A stretch of 64,000 bases of DNA from Brachyspira pilosicoli (GCF_008016535.1 NZ_SAXY01000046.1:1-64000), one strand, 5' to 3'; numbered from the stretch's first letter, positions 7,425-16,920 are shown. Notes: generated by a model from the letters alone, not told the origin. Numbers and translations: made by a program.

Positions 7425-10130
7425 TTATCCTTTAAATTCATTTTTCAATTCATCATTCCATTTTTGAGAATTATTATTATCATTGTCTGTAAAAAATCTC
7501 ATACCAAATAAAATATATTTATCTGTATCAAGCTCAAAAGTATCTTTATTTAAATTACTATTGTTTTTTATAGATAGTAAAAAATCTTGTTTTGCTTTTT
7601 CTTCTGGTGAAGATTCTAGATGTTTTCCTTTAGGCTCTAAAAATACTTGATAATGAATTTGCTCTTTTTTATATTCGCATATCAAGATAAAATCAGGGTA
7701 AAAAGCTGCCCCATTATCAAAATTATATATAGCTAAATCTTGGTCATTTCTAAATAAATATATATTGCTATAGCTTTTATTTTTTAGATATTCTATAACT
7801 TCATAAATATGCTTTGTAGAAAAATCTATTTCTAAATCACTATCAGCGTATAAAATATTTTGTGCATAATATTCTATGTTTTCCATATTGGCACATAATT
7901 TTTCATCGTATATTTTTTTCTTTTTAGCTCTAAATATATCTTTAATTAATTTAGGATAGAAATCTTTTGTTCCTACATATTCACTATAATTTTCATCAAT
8001 TATTTTAATTAATTTAGGATAAAAATCTGTTGTAAGGAAGTTAATATATTCATCATTTATATTTATATATTTATCATTTAAATTAAAAAATATAAATTTT
8101 ATATCCCTTAAATTCTCAAATAATTCTCCTATATTTTTTAAATCTTGGAATTTCGGTTTAAGTTTATCAAATCCGTAATTCATTTTATACCAAGCATTAA
8201 TTTTTATATAATCTTTAATATCTCTAAAACTTATATGTTTAGGCTTTCCCAAAGATTCTCTTTTAAGATTTTGAAGTTTTTCACTTTCTGTTAAATTTTT
8301 TTCTTCATTAATAGCATGTTCTGTTTTTCTTGAACCAGTTTTACAAATATATTCAAATGTAATATTATTAAGATGAGTTCTAATATCCTCAAAAGATTTT
8401 TTATTTCCTACTAATGTTTTATCTTCCTTGTATAATCTGCTCTTTTCTTCTTTTTTATTAGAAAATATAAAATTTGTATCAGCATATTTTTTTGCATTTT
8501 CTTTGAGTTTAAAATCTTCTTCTCTGCAATATACATCATCTAAAAGACCATGCTCTCTTAATACAGTTCTCAATTCTGATATATATCTGCTGTCTTTTAT
8601 ACTATGATAATATAATGTTTCTAATATTCTTTTATCACTATCCAAATCTTTATCATATTTTCTTTTATATATTTCATCATCATTATAATAATCTATTTTT
8701 AAAGGATAATATCTTGCTCCTCTTCCTATTAGCTGAGCTTCGCTTATTGCAGTTTTTCCAGCTTTTTTATTTTTTGTATCTGGGTCTCTTTTTTCATACA
8801 ACCTAACTATATCAAATAAATTTAAAACGTCCCAGCCTTCATTTAATTTATTAACACTAAAAATAACCCTTATAGGATTGTCTTTATTCTCAAGTGTATT
8901 TAACAATTTATTTTGTTTTGACATTTCCTTACTATCTTTATCATTTTTTTCTTCTGATGATTTAGTTTTTTCATTAGTTATTAATTGATATTCTTTTTTA
9001 AAAGCTTCTTTTATTCTGCTTATAAAAATATCAAAATCTTTATATTTATTTTTAAAATATCCTATAGCTTTATATATGATATCTTTTTTATCATTTTCTT
9101 TAAGATTAGATTTGTATAATTTATCAATATCTTTTTCTTTTAGATTATCTATTAAATCATTAAATATTTCTTGGTTTTCTTGAGATTCTTTTATAAGTTT
9201 ATGTGCTTTAAATAAAATTATCGGCTTTAAATCTATACCGTTATTAGATGCTATTTCTCTTCTATATTCACTAACTATAACAGCACCAAGCATTAAATAT
9301 TTTTTATCAACATCATTTTGTATTATATCAATTTCTTTAGAATATAAATCTTGTCTGAATTTTAATAAATCATATTTAAATATTGTTTTATCCAAATATT
9401 TATCAACTATAAAACTATTTTCATAATCTATAGTAGCTGTAAATTCAAGTAAAAAATTATCTTTGTTAGATTGAAATATAGTTTGTACAGTATTTTCCCA
9501 ATTTTCATTTGATTTTTCTTCTTCAAAAAGTTCTTTCTGTGGAATTTTATTTTTAGATGTTTCTGCATTAAAATGATGTGCTTCATCTGCTAATATAACA
9601 ATCTTTTTATCTTGTAAATTTGTTATATCAAAAGCATTTTCTTTATTTTCTTTTAATAAATTATGTAAATATTGTATAGAAGTTACAAATATATTTATAT
9701 TATAATCATCTGAATAATCAAAATTATTAACTTCTTTTATTTCAATATTTTTATTATTAATTATTATTTCACTATTAAAAAGATATTTATTACTTGATAT
9801 ATTAAAAAAATTTTCTCTTGTTTTATCTATAATATTTACAGAATTTACAAAGAATAAAAAATTTCTATAGCCTTTTTCATATAAATAAAGTATCAAAGAA
9901 GCCATTATTAATGTTTTACCGCTTCCTGTAGCCATATTAAACATTAAATGCTGATTTTCATTATTATCATATTCATTTAAATATGCTATAAAATACTGTA
10001 AACTATTTATTTGATATGGTCTTAAAGTATTTTTTATATTTTTAGTAATAGAAATAGGTATTTCAATTTTTTCAATAGTTTTTCTTCCTATTTCAGATTG
10101 TATAATATTTTGTAACATATTAGATAACAT
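7425..10130 (-). CDS. res: Type III restriction enzyme subunit (Res), SF2 helicase-nuclease
   Basis: This 901-residue protein has an N-terminal superfamily 2 helicase/translocase and a C-terminal nuclease. Walker A 'GSGKT' is at 69-73, DEAH at 182-185, and motif VI 'QLIGRGAR' near 475. The C-terminal PD-(D/E)xK site reads 'YPDF' (811-814) and 'EPK' (832-834). It cleaves DNA with unmethylated sites together with Mod. The AAAGG ribosome binding site is 6 bases before the ATG. It lies upstream of mod, whereas in the well-studied EcoP1/EcoP15 systems mod precedes res. All motifs are intact, so the system looks functional. Confidence 0.93.
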   Translation of the reverse strand: MLSNMLQNIIQSEIGRKTIEKIEIPISITKNIKNTLRPYQINSLQYFIAYLNEYDNNENQHLMFNMATGSGKTLIMASLILYLYEKGYRNFLFFVNSVNIIDKTRENFFNISSNKYLFNSEIIINNKNIEIKEVNNFDYSDDYNINIFVTSIQYLHNLLKENKENAFDITNLQDKKIVILADEAHHFNAETSKNKIPQKELFEEEKSNENWENTVQTIFQSNKDNFLLEFTATIDYENSFIVDKYLDKTIFKYDLLKFRQDLYSKEIDIIQNDVDKKYLMLGAVIVSEYRREIASNNGIDLKPIILFKAHKLIKESQENQEIFNDLIDNLKEKDIDKLYKSNLKENDKKDIIYKAIGYFKNKYKDFDIFISRIKEAFKKEYQLITNEKTKSSEEKNDKDSKEMSKQNKLLNTLENKDNPIRVIFSVNKLNEGWDVLNLFDIVRLYEKRDPDTKNKKAGKTAISEAQLIGRGARYYPLKIDYYNDDEIYKRKYDKDLDSDKRILETLYYHSIKDSRYISELRTVLREHGLLDDVYCREEDFKLKENAKKYADTNFIFSNKKEEKSRLYKEDKTLVGNKKSFEDIRTHLNNITFEYICKTGSRKTEHAINEEKNLTESEKLQNLKRESLGKPKHISFRDIKDYIKINAWYKMNYGFDKLKPKFQDLKNIGELFENLRDIKFIFFNLNDKYININDEYINFLTTDFYPKLIKIIDENYSEYVGTKDFYPKLIKDIFRAKKKKIYDEKLCANMENIEYYAQNILYADSDLEIDFSTKHIYEVIEYLKNKSYSNIYLFRNDQDLAIYNFDNGAAFYPDFILICEYKKEQIHYQVFLEPKGKHLESSPEEKAKQDFLLSIKNNSNLNKDTFELDTDKYILFGMRFFTDNDNNNSQKWNDELKNEFKG

Positions 10131-10164
10131 TTAAATACCTTTATGAGACTTTAATATATATTAA

Positions 10165-11277
10165 TTACTTCTTCTTAGGCAAATACTTTATTACTTGGGC
10201 TTCTAACTGTATAGATTTTTGTTTGTTGTCGTAGCCCAATACTTTGCCGTAAACTTCTATATAGTTCTTTGGCTCTAGATTTAATGTTACATTGTATATT
10301 AAGTCAGCAACGCCTGCTATGTTTTCTGCGTTGTGGTCATATACTAATATTCTTGCTTTGTTTTTTGGTACTCCGTCTATATTAGTTTTTGATATGCTGT
10401 TTACGTCCGCTTTCCATTTTACATATCCGCCGTTGTATAATTCATAGTTGCCTACTACTGTAAGATAATCTGGACTTTCTCTAAAGATATTATAATCTGG
10501 TGCTATTACAAACTCTTTTAAAACTCTAAATCTCTCTTTTAAATATTCGTTAATGTCGCTTTTTAATGCACCGTTTATTATCATAACTGCTTCATTAACT
10601 GATGCACTTCTCATATTCTTTTTTGCTTTGTCAAACATATCTGCTACTTCTTTAGGAGAGTAGGTAGGGCTCTTTGCACTCTCTGGAATCTTCCCGTCTT
10701 CAAGTCCTTCAAATAAATATACATTTTCTAATTTCTCTCTAAGCTCTTTTTGCTCTTTGTCTAATAATATATATTTTACAGCAGGATATACTCTGTCTAT
10801 TGCTAAATATGATAAAAAAGATATAACAAAAATTATTGGTATAATAATGAGGAGCTTTAATATAGATATTTCTCTTTTTCCTAAAATATATGCTTTGGGG
10901 TTAATTTCATTTCCTTTAGCATTATTAGTTAAAAATCTTACTCTTTCAATATTGTCTTTAGCTATTTTGTTTTGAGGGTCAAGCTCTAATATTCTAAAAT
11001 ACTCTCTTAAAGCATTTTCTCTGTGTCCATTATGTAAACTAATATATCCTTTTGCAAGCATGGCATTCACACAAAAACTATCCTCTCTAAGTGCCTTTCT
11101 AGATACTTCTTCAGCAGCATAAAAGTCTTTCAAAAATATATTAGCAAAAGCAAGCATAGCAAGAGCATTAGGGTCGCGGTTTAATGCAGTTCTATTAGAT
11201 AAAAGTAAATCTTTAGCTTTCTTATATTTTTTTCTTCTTATGAGACTGTAAGCATTGGAAGCTATATTATCTTTCAT
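10165..11277 (-). CDS. TPR-repeat membrane-anchored protein
   Basis: The product has 370 residues. Residues 1-120 form about three tetratricopeptide repeats (including 'NALAMLAFANIFLKDFYAAE'). One membrane segment lies at about 138-160 ('ILKLLIIIPIIFVISFLSYL'). The C-terminal 100 residues look beta-rich ('VVGNYELYNGGYVKWKADV', 'NYIEVYGKVLGYD') and probably sit outside the cytoplasm. It probably acts as a protein-interaction scaffold, but no specific role can be given. It is 34 bases upstream of res on the same strand. Confidence 0.75.
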   Translation of the reverse strand: MKDNIASNAYSLIRRKKYKKAKDLLLSNRTALNRDPNALAMLAFANIFLKDFYAAEEVSRKALREDSFCVNAMLAKGYISLHNGHRENALREYFRILELDPQNKIAKDNIERVRFLTNNAKGNEINPKAYILGKREISILKLLIIIPIIFVISFLSYLAIDRVYPAVKYILLDKEQKELREKLENVYLFEGLEDGKIPESAKSPTYSPKEVADMFDKAKKNMRSASVNEAVMIINGALKSDINEYLKERFRVLKEFVIAPDYNIFRESPDYLTVVGNYELYNGGYVKWKADVNSISKTNIDGVPKNKARILVYDHNAENIAGVADLIYNVTLNLEPKNYIEVYGKVLGYDNKQKSIQLEAQVIKYLPKKK

Positions 11278-11325
11278 TTTTAATGATAGTCCTTGTGTAT
11301 AGTTTACATAACTTTTCGGAATTAT

Positions 11326-11378
11326 GATAACTTACTTTAAGTATTTTTTGATTATATGAATGCTTGAAATAAGTTATC
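11326..11378. repeat. Imperfect inverted repeat, 16-bp arms
   Basis: GATAACTTACTTTAAG at 11326-11341 pairs with CTTGAAATAAGTTATC at 11363-11378, with two mismatches and a 21-base loop. No T tract follows on either strand, so it is not a typical terminator. It lies between the stop of the metzincin-like gene and the start of the TPR gene, both on the minus strand, and could be an operator or an RNA-processing hairpin. Confidence 0.5.
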
Positions 11379-11407
11379 AATTAAATATTATGGTAAGTAA
11401 AAAAATG

Positions 11408-12202
11408 TTATTTCTTACTTGGGTCAAAAACACTGTCTTCTAAAAGTAGATGTTTATATTGAGTATAGTAATAAGCAGTAAGTTCATCTAAAGCCTTAGC
11501 ATATTTGCTTTTTAAATCGCCGTTTAATATTCGATTCATTAAATCTGTCATAATATTTTGAAGAGTACTAGGTACATCATGACCTCCTACATGATTAAAG
11601 CCTATATTATGCATATGCTCATGAAACATTAAACCAGAAAAACTAGCATAACCATAAGACCATTTAATCCAATTAGCATTTTCAAAACCAACCCAATTGG
11701 CAGTAGGAATTTGATTAGGGGCTTGTCCTCCTAAATAACGCACATATCTTGATTGACCAAGAGCACCAAGAGCAACTCCTCTAGTAGACCTTTTTTCGTA
11801 TATGAAATTAGTATATTGAAGAGAACGTATAACTTCAACCATTATATTAGGGTCATAGTTGTCGCCTTTTTTTATTAAGGCATTTCCATACCTTGCTTCA
11901 ACCGAAGAGACTAACTTATTTTTATTTTTATTTACTTCTGCAGGAAACTCTGTAGTATTTACAGCCACTCTCATAAGTGCCATACATCTTAATATAAAAC
12001 GTTTCTCTTCTACTGTTATAGTGGCATAATTAGTCAAATCTTCTGCTATCTTAAACTCAGCAACTCCAACGTCCCAATAAGGATATTTTTTATTTATTTC
12101 TTCTTTTGTATAGGCATCTGGTTTCAAGGAATTATTATTACAGCTTAATAGAAATAATATCATTGTAAATAAGCTTAATATTATAAATAGTGTTTTTTTC
12201 AT
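11408..12202 (-). CDS. Lipoprotein with a metzincin-type zinc protease motif
   Basis: The product has 264 residues with a lipoprotein signal peptide (lipobox LLSC, Cys 21). Residues 194-204 read HEHMHNIGFNH, which fits the metzincin zinc motif HExxHxxGxxH, with Glu 195 as the expected catalytic base. A Met at 218 ('NIMTDL') could be the Met-turn. This points to a zinc metalloprotease on the cell surface or in the periplasm. The rest matches no family I can name. It lies downstream of two beta-barrel-like genes on the same strand. Confidence 0.75.
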   Translation of the reverse strand: MKKTLFIILSLFTMILFLLSCNNNSLKPDAYTKEEINKKYPYWDVGVAEFKIAEDLTNYATITVEEKRFILRCMALMRVAVNTTEFPAEVNKNKNKLVSSVEARYGNALIKKGDNYDPNIMVEVIRSLQYTNFIYEKRSTRGVALGALGQSRYVRYLGGQAPNQIPTANWVGFENANWIKWSYGYASFSGLMFHEHMHNIGFNHVGGHDVPSTLQNIMTDLMNRILNGDLKSKYAKALDELTAYYYTQYKHLLLEDSVFDPSKK

Positions 12203-12230
12203 TTTTGCTCCTTAAAACTTAAATATAAAT

Positions 12231-12998
12231 TTAATAATTTGGCAATATTTTTATGCCCACTTGAAAACCTATGTCAAAGCTTGATATATTTTGTTTCATT
12301 AATTTTGTTAGATTTGGATTTTGATTATTTAAAAGAGGCTTTTTTAGTGAAAGTCCAAAATCGTATCCAACGTATCCGCCTAAAACAAAATTGATTTTTT
12401 TATCTGTATAAATAGAATAGTCAACTGAAAATTTTATATATGGTATTATAGGAAGATTAAATATATTTTTTACTTGAGAAGCATTATAATTTTCTATGTT
12501 TCTATCAATTTCATTTTTTGTATAATTATAATATGAAGAAACAGATCTAACATATAAAGGCACTTTTACTCCGCCTGCCAAACCAAAAGAGAATTTTTTC
12601 CAATTTAATTTTGGATATATTCCAAAAACAATACTTTCAAACATATAAACTGAAGTATTTTTATTATTATCATCTCCTCTAAAAAAAGAAAACTCATCAT
12701 GAGAATAGCCTATTTCACCTAATAAACTAAAACTCATATTTTTATTAATATTAAATCTATACCCTATATTTAATAAAACTCCAGAATCAAAACCAACTCC
12801 AGATTTTCTATTTTCTTTTTTTACAATGTTGTTAAAATTAGTCTCTTGCTGCGGAGTAGGGTTTTCATTTGTAAGAGAATACTGATTTATTCCAACTCCA
12901 ATTCCTAACGGCACAAATATTCCAATTTCAAGGCTGTTTTTAGCAAATGCATTTATTGATAAAACTAACATTATTATTAATATTTTAAAAAATCTCAT
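12231..12998 (-). CDS. Outer-membrane beta-barrel-like protein, tandem paralogue 2
   Basis: This 255-residue protein has a signal peptide ending at 'NAFA' and alternating amphipathic strands ('LEIGIFVPLGIGVGIN', 'FSFGLAGGVKVPLYV', 'NFVLGGYVGYDFG', 'SFDIGFQVGIKI'), as expected for an outer-membrane barrel. It is clearly related to the next gene (13013-13777): both share 'P.IPYIKF.VDYSIYT', 'FVLGGYV.YDF' and the C-terminal 'SFDIGF'. The pair arose by tandem duplication, and the genes are 14 bases apart. The function is unknown; surface exposure is likely. Confidence 0.75.
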   Translation of the reverse strand: MRFFKILIIMLVLSINAFAKNSLEIGIFVPLGIGVGINQYSLTNENPTPQQETNFNNIVKKENRKSGVGFDSGVLLNIGYRFNINKNMSFSLLGEIGYSHDEFSFFRGDDNNKNTSVYMFESIVFGIYPKLNWKKFSFGLAGGVKVPLYVRSVSSYYNYTKNEIDRNIENYNASQVKNIFNLPIIPYIKFSVDYSIYTDKKINFVLGGYVGYDFGLSLKKPLLNNQNPNLTKLMKQNISSFDIGFQVGIKILPNY

Positions 12999-13012
12999 TT
13001 AATCTCTCTTTA

Positions 13013-13777
13013 TTATAAAGGTCTTATTTTTACGCCGATATTAAATCCTATATCAAAACTAGATATTTTATCCGGCACTATTTTTGTTAAATCAGCATTT
13101 TTTGGTGTATATGTAAGCGGAAAATCATAAGCGACATATCCTCCAAGTACAAAATCAAATTTCTTAGAAGTGTAAATACTATAATCCACTGCTAATTTAA
13201 TATATGGTATTATATTTGAGTTAAAATAATCTTTGTAGTTTTTAGTATTTATTATTTGAAGTTTTTCTGTAGAATATCCAAGCAGAGAATTATAGCTTGA
13301 ATTATTTATAGTTCCAGCTAAAGCAATTTTAACTCCGGCACCTATACCTATAGAAAATCTTTTATAATTAAATTTAGGAAGCACTCCAATTAAAAAACTA
13401 TCAAAAGTGTAATTTCTGTAGTTTTCCATTCTTATTGCTTGTGAATTAGTTTCTGTATCTTTTAACTTGTAATTGAATGTATCTCTGCTGTATCCCAATT
13501 CAGCTAAAAAACTAAAGCTCGAAGTTCTATTAATATCTAATTTATATCCAATTTGCACCAAAGCACCTGTTTCAAAACCAACGAATGTATTTCTTGTATT
13601 GTTTGATATATAGTTATCATATGTGTTTTGATTCATATTTGTTTGGCGTTCTGGGTGAGTATTGATGCCTACACTCATGCCAATAGGAACAAATAGAGCT
13701 ATTTCAAGACCGCTTTTTGCGAATAATGTAGAGCTAAATATTAGAATTGTTATTAGGATTTTTAGTATATTTTTCAT
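13013..13777 (-). CDS. Outer-membrane beta-barrel-like protein, tandem paralogue 1
   Basis: This 254-residue protein has a signal peptide (to about 'STLFAK') and the same strand pattern as its downstream paralogue, including 'LEIALFVPIGMSVGIN', 'IPYIKLAVDYSIYT' and 'SFDIGFNIGVKI'. The central loops (about residues 45-60 and 100-125) differ most between the two copies, as would be expected for surface-exposed loops. It is the first gene of a minus-strand cluster of this gene, its paralogue and the metzincin-like lipoprotein. Confidence 0.75.
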   Translation of the reverse strand: MKNILKILITILIFSSTLFAKSGLEIALFVPIGMSVGINTHPERQTNMNQNTYDNYISNNTRNTFVGFETGALVQIGYKLDINRTSSFSFLAELGYSRDTFNYKLKDTETNSQAIRMENYRNYTFDSFLIGVLPKFNYKRFSIGIGAGVKIALAGTINNSSYNSLLGYSTEKLQIINTKNYKDYFNSNIIPYIKLAVDYSIYTSKKFDFVLGGYVAYDFPLTYTPKNADLTKIVPDKISSFDIGFNIGVKIRPL

Positions 13778-14029
13778 TATTGCCTTTATTGTTGTATATG
13801 AAATATTTATTTAAATATAACAAATTTCTTTATAATTACAATTTTTTTAAATTAAAAATAATAATTTTTTACATAATTAGTTTTTTATATTGAACTTATA
13901 TGATTTGGATATTTTTTATAAAGAACTGCCTTTTTATGAAGTATAGTCAAAAAAGATATGGTATTATTTTATATATATTTCTTAGATATAAAACTTGAAT
14001 ACTTGTAGTTTTTCTGAAATGTACCCAAA

Positions 14030-14170
14030 AGCTAAAAACTTTGACGAAGTCCGCACCGCGTAAGGCGGGAAAAAGAACAATAAGATTTTTATCTTTTTTA
14101 TTGTTTGCAGGGCTTTGCCCCGCACCCCACTTCTTTTGTTGCCACAAAGAAGCAAAAAGGCTGCATTTTA
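14030..14170. repeat. Dispersed hairpin repeat, copy 1
   Basis: This GC-richer intergenic block contains TTTGACGAAGTCCGCACCGC, a GGGCTTTGCCC-type stem and a CTTCTTT (from 14130) / AAAGAAG (14146-14152) hairpin. Nearly the same block recurs at 18997-19180. The weak open frames inside it encode only repeat-derived peptides and are not genes. Confidence 0.7.
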
Positions 14171-14245
14171 TAAAATCTACATTTAGGTGTAGGTTAAATT
14201 TTAGATGTTATATTACATCTAAAATATATTGTAAAATATAAGGTT

Positions 14246-14305
14246 GTAGTATTTGCACTTTTTGCAACTTTTTGCGGCGGGAAAAAGTTGAATAAAATAA
14301 AATCT
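14246..14305. repeat. Dispersed hairpin repeat, copy 2 (CAACTTTTT type)
   Basis: CAACTTTTT and AAAAAGTTG form a 9-bp stem around GCGGCGGG (14265-14290), preceded by TATTTGCACTTTTTG and followed by AATAAAATAAA. The same unit appears inverted at 29219-29285. Between this element and the type IIG gene I see only AT-rich sequence and the promoter listed below. Confidence 0.7.
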
Positions 14306-14370
14306 TATATAACAAAATATAGTTCTTTAGTAAAATTAAATTAAGGCTCTATAAAACTATTATGAAATCG

Positions 14371-14399
14371 TTGACTTTTAATGAAAATTAAAATATTAT
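14371..14399 (+). promoter_or_regulatory. Sigma-70 promoter of the type IIG gene (predicted leaderless)
   Basis: TTGACT (14371-14376) and TATTAT (14394-14399) are separated by 17 bases, close to the sigma-70 consensus. Transcription would begin about 7 bases after the -10 box, which is the ATG at 14407. No Shine-Dalgarno is present, so the mRNA is predicted to be leaderless. Confidence 0.6.
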
Positions 14400-14406
14400 A
14401 ACTATT

Positions 14407-16842
14407 ATGTCTTACAGTAAAACTATCAGAGAAGAAGAATTAAAAAATAAAGTCGCTAGAGATTATTTTCACTCTTTTGATAATACTCAAATTATAGATG
14501 AGATTGATTTTAGTATCGCTCCAAAAAAAGAAGCGGATAAAAAAGATACTGAATATTTTTTGTGGGCGGAAGCTAAAAAAGGAAATAAAAATGATATATA
14601 TGAATCCTTTGTGCAGCTTATACTCACTATCGGAAAGAAAAGAGTATTTGATAAACATTTGCCTCCGCCTTTCTTGGGGGCTTTTGATGCTGAGAAAATT
14701 GCTTTTATTCAGTATTATAAAGTGCTTGATGTGTTTAATCAAAATGATTTTAATTGGAATGTAACGCCTTCTGACCATGAGTCTAAAGAGTTTAAACAGC
14801 TTTATAAATTAGTAGAAAATACTTTGAAAAATGAAAGCTATATTTATAAATTTGATGATGATGAGAGAGAATTAAAAGAGTTTATAAGGGTTAATTTTAT
14901 AGCGGGTAAAAACTCCTTATCGAAAGTGCAGATTGATAAGAATAATTTTGTTAATATATATTCAAAGTGGCTTAATGCGGTAAAAGAATCTATATCTGTG
15001 GATTGGGATAGGGCTAAAAGTTTTGGTATAATAGATGCGGATTTTTATTTGGCGGATTTACTAAGCGAGAATAATTTAACATTAAAAGAAAAACTATATG
15101 TAATACTAAAAAATGATCATTATGAGCTTGACAGAAAAATAGACGATATGGGGCTTGCATCGAGTAAGGAAGCGTATTTTTATGATAAGCAGAAGTCGCA
15201 TAATGAGTTTTGGAAGAGGTATCAAAGACCGCCTAAAGAGGAATATTGGGATTATATAATAGAGAGGCGGGATTTACTTGTGCCGCAGGATATAAGAGAG
15301 CGAAAGGGCTCGTTTTTCACGCCGCAGATATGGGTTGAAAAGAGTCAGGAATATATAGCGGAAGTATTGGGGGAGAATTGGCAGGAGGAATATTATATAT
15401 GGGACTGTGCGGCAGGCACGGGGAATTTGCTTGCGGGGCTTACGAATAAATATAACATATGGGCATCTACTTTGGACAAGGCAGATGCAGAGATAATGAA
15501 AGAGCGGGTGAAGAATGGGGCGAACTTGCTTGAAAATCATATATTTCAATTTGACTTTTTGAATGATGAGTTTGATAAGCTTCCAGAAGATTTGAGGCGA
15601 ATAGTAGAAGATGAAGAGAGTAGGAAGAAATTAGTAATCTATATCAACCCACCTTACGCCGAGGCTGGAAATATGCAAACTCAAATAGGTAAGGGAGAAC
15701 ATAAAAAGAAAGTTGCTTTAGATAATAACACATATTATAAATATAAAGATATAATGAGTAAGGCAAGTAATGAACTTTTTGCACAGTTTTTTATAAGGAT
15801 TTATAAAGAAATACCTAATTGTATATTGGCTTCTTTTTCAACTCTAAAATATGTTAACTCTACTAATTTTATAATATTTAGAGAAACTTTTAAAGCTAAA
15901 TTTTTAAAAGGTTTTATTGTACCTGCTGATACTTTTGATAATGTAAATGGAAATTTTCCTATAGGTTTTTTAATATGGGATACTAACTCTAAATTAAAAA
16001 AATCATATATTATAGTCGATGTATTTGATGATAAAAATTTTTATATATCACAAAAAAAGTTTTATATAAACGGAAATGAATTTTCTAATATAGGAAAATG
16101 GATTAGTCAATTTAGATATGATAGTTCAGATATATGTCTTGGTATGTTTAACACTGGAAGAGTAGATTTTCAGCATCAAAATTTAGTGTACATACAACAT
16201 AATATAGGAGATAAAGGTCATTCTATTTTTATAAATGAAAAAAATATTTTACCTGTATGCATATTTTTTGCGGTGCGTCATTGTATTAAAGCTGATTGGC
16301 TCAATGATAGAGACCAGTTCCTTTATCCTAAAAATACTTGGGAGGACGATACAGAATTTAAAAATGATTGTTTAGCTTTTACGCTTTTTCATTCACAGAA
16401 TAAAATTTCTTCAGAGCAGGGCGTTAATCATTGGATTCCCTTCACAGAAAATGAGCTTAATGCTAAAGACTCTTTCGCCTCTCACTTTATGACTGATTTC
16501 CTTTCCGGCAAGATTAAAAAAACTATTTCAGACAATGACAGTCTTTTTAGCAGCAATACAAAATCGTCTTATCCTTTAAAATTTTCAAGTGAGGCTAATG
16601 CGGTTTTTGAGGCTGGGTTATCTTTATGGAAATATTATCATTCTTTCGACCTTATTAATGTTAATGCGTCCTACTATGACATACGTGCATTTTTCCAGAA
16701 ATTTAATGACAAGGGTCGTATGAATCCAACCTCTAAAGACGAAACTTACAACTCATTACTTGCCGACCTCAAGTCTAAAATGGATATTCTTGCCCAAAAG
16801 ATTGCCGTTAAGGTGTATGAGCATGGGTTTTTGAAGGAGTGA
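14407..16842 (+). CDS. Type IIG-like restriction-methyltransferase (N6-adenine, gamma class)
   Basis: This 811-residue fusion has an N-terminal region with a possible PD-(D/E)xK nuclease site ('FLWAEAKKG', E55-x-K57) and a helical linker. The methyltransferase core has 'GSFFTPQIWV' near 301-310, motif I 'CAAGTGN' at 334-340 and motif IV 'NPPY' at 414-417. The remaining C-terminal part should hold the target-recognition domain. One polypeptide would both cut and methylate. By eye, about 15180-15650 uses GC-richer codons while about 15700-16250, the expected specificity region, is much more AT-rich, suggesting a mosaic gene. It is flanked by hairpin repeats, and a decayed copy of its last codons lies at 18840-18916. 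Confidence 0.82.
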   Translation: MSYSKTIREEELKNKVARDYFHSFDNTQIIDEIDFSIAPKKEADKKDTEYFLWAEAKKGNKNDIYESFVQLILTIGKKRVFDKHLPPPFLGAFDAEKIAFIQYYKVLDVFNQNDFNWNVTPSDHESKEFKQLYKLVENTLKNESYIYKFDDDERELKEFIRVNFIAGKNSLSKVQIDKNNFVNIYSKWLNAVKESISVDWDRAKSFGIIDADFYLADLLSENNLTLKEKLYVILKNDHYELDRKIDDMGLASSKEAYFYDKQKSHNEFWKRYQRPPKEEYWDYIIERRDLLVPQDIRERKGSFFTPQIWVEKSQEYIAEVLGENWQEEYYIWDCAAGTGNLLAGLTNKYNIWASTLDKADAEIMKERVKNGANLLENHIFQFDFLNDEFDKLPEDLRRIVEDEESRKKLVIYINPPYAEAGNMQTQIGKGEHKKKVALDNNTYYKYKDIMSKASNELFAQFFIRIYKEIPNCILASFSTLKYVNSTNFIIFRETFKAKFLKGFIVPADTFDNVNGNFPIGFLIWDTNSKLKKSYIIVDVFDDKNFYISQKKFYINGNEFSNIGKWISQFRYDSSDICLGMFNTGRVDFQHQNLVYIQHNIGDKGHSIFINEKNILPVCIFFAVRHCIKADWLNDRDQFLYPKNTWEDDTEFKNDCLAFTLFHSQNKISSEQGVNHWIPFTENELNAKDSFASHFMTDFLSGKIKKTISDNDSLFSSNTKSSYPLKFSSEANAVFEAGLSLWKYYHSFDLINVNASYYDIRAFFQKFNDKGRMNPTSKDETYNSLLADLKSKMDILAQKIAVKVYEHGFLKE

Positions 16843-16857
16843 TTTTAGCTTTTTATT

Positions 16858-16920
16858 AGTTGTGGTGGCTTTGCCCCCACGCCCCCAGTTCTTTTGGTGA
16901 CCCAAAGAAGCAAAAGGCAT
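16858..16920. repeat. Dispersed hairpin repeat, copy 3
   Basis: The block contains GTGGCTTTGCCCCCACG and a CTTTTGGTGACCCAAAG hairpin followed by AAGCAAAAGGCAT. It belongs to the same family as the blocks at 14030, 18997 and 56738. It starts 16 bases after the type IIG stop codon. The stretch on to 17118 is AT-rich apart from a small GGGCTGTTAGCCC hairpin near 17018 and holds no gene I can see. Confidence 0.65.

Noticed and set aside
13947-14241. Overlapping open frames on both strands of about 66 codons
   Set aside because: They lie in the GC-richer hairpin repeat, have no ribosome binding site, and their peptides are just translations of the repeat (a similar one occurs at 18960-19160).
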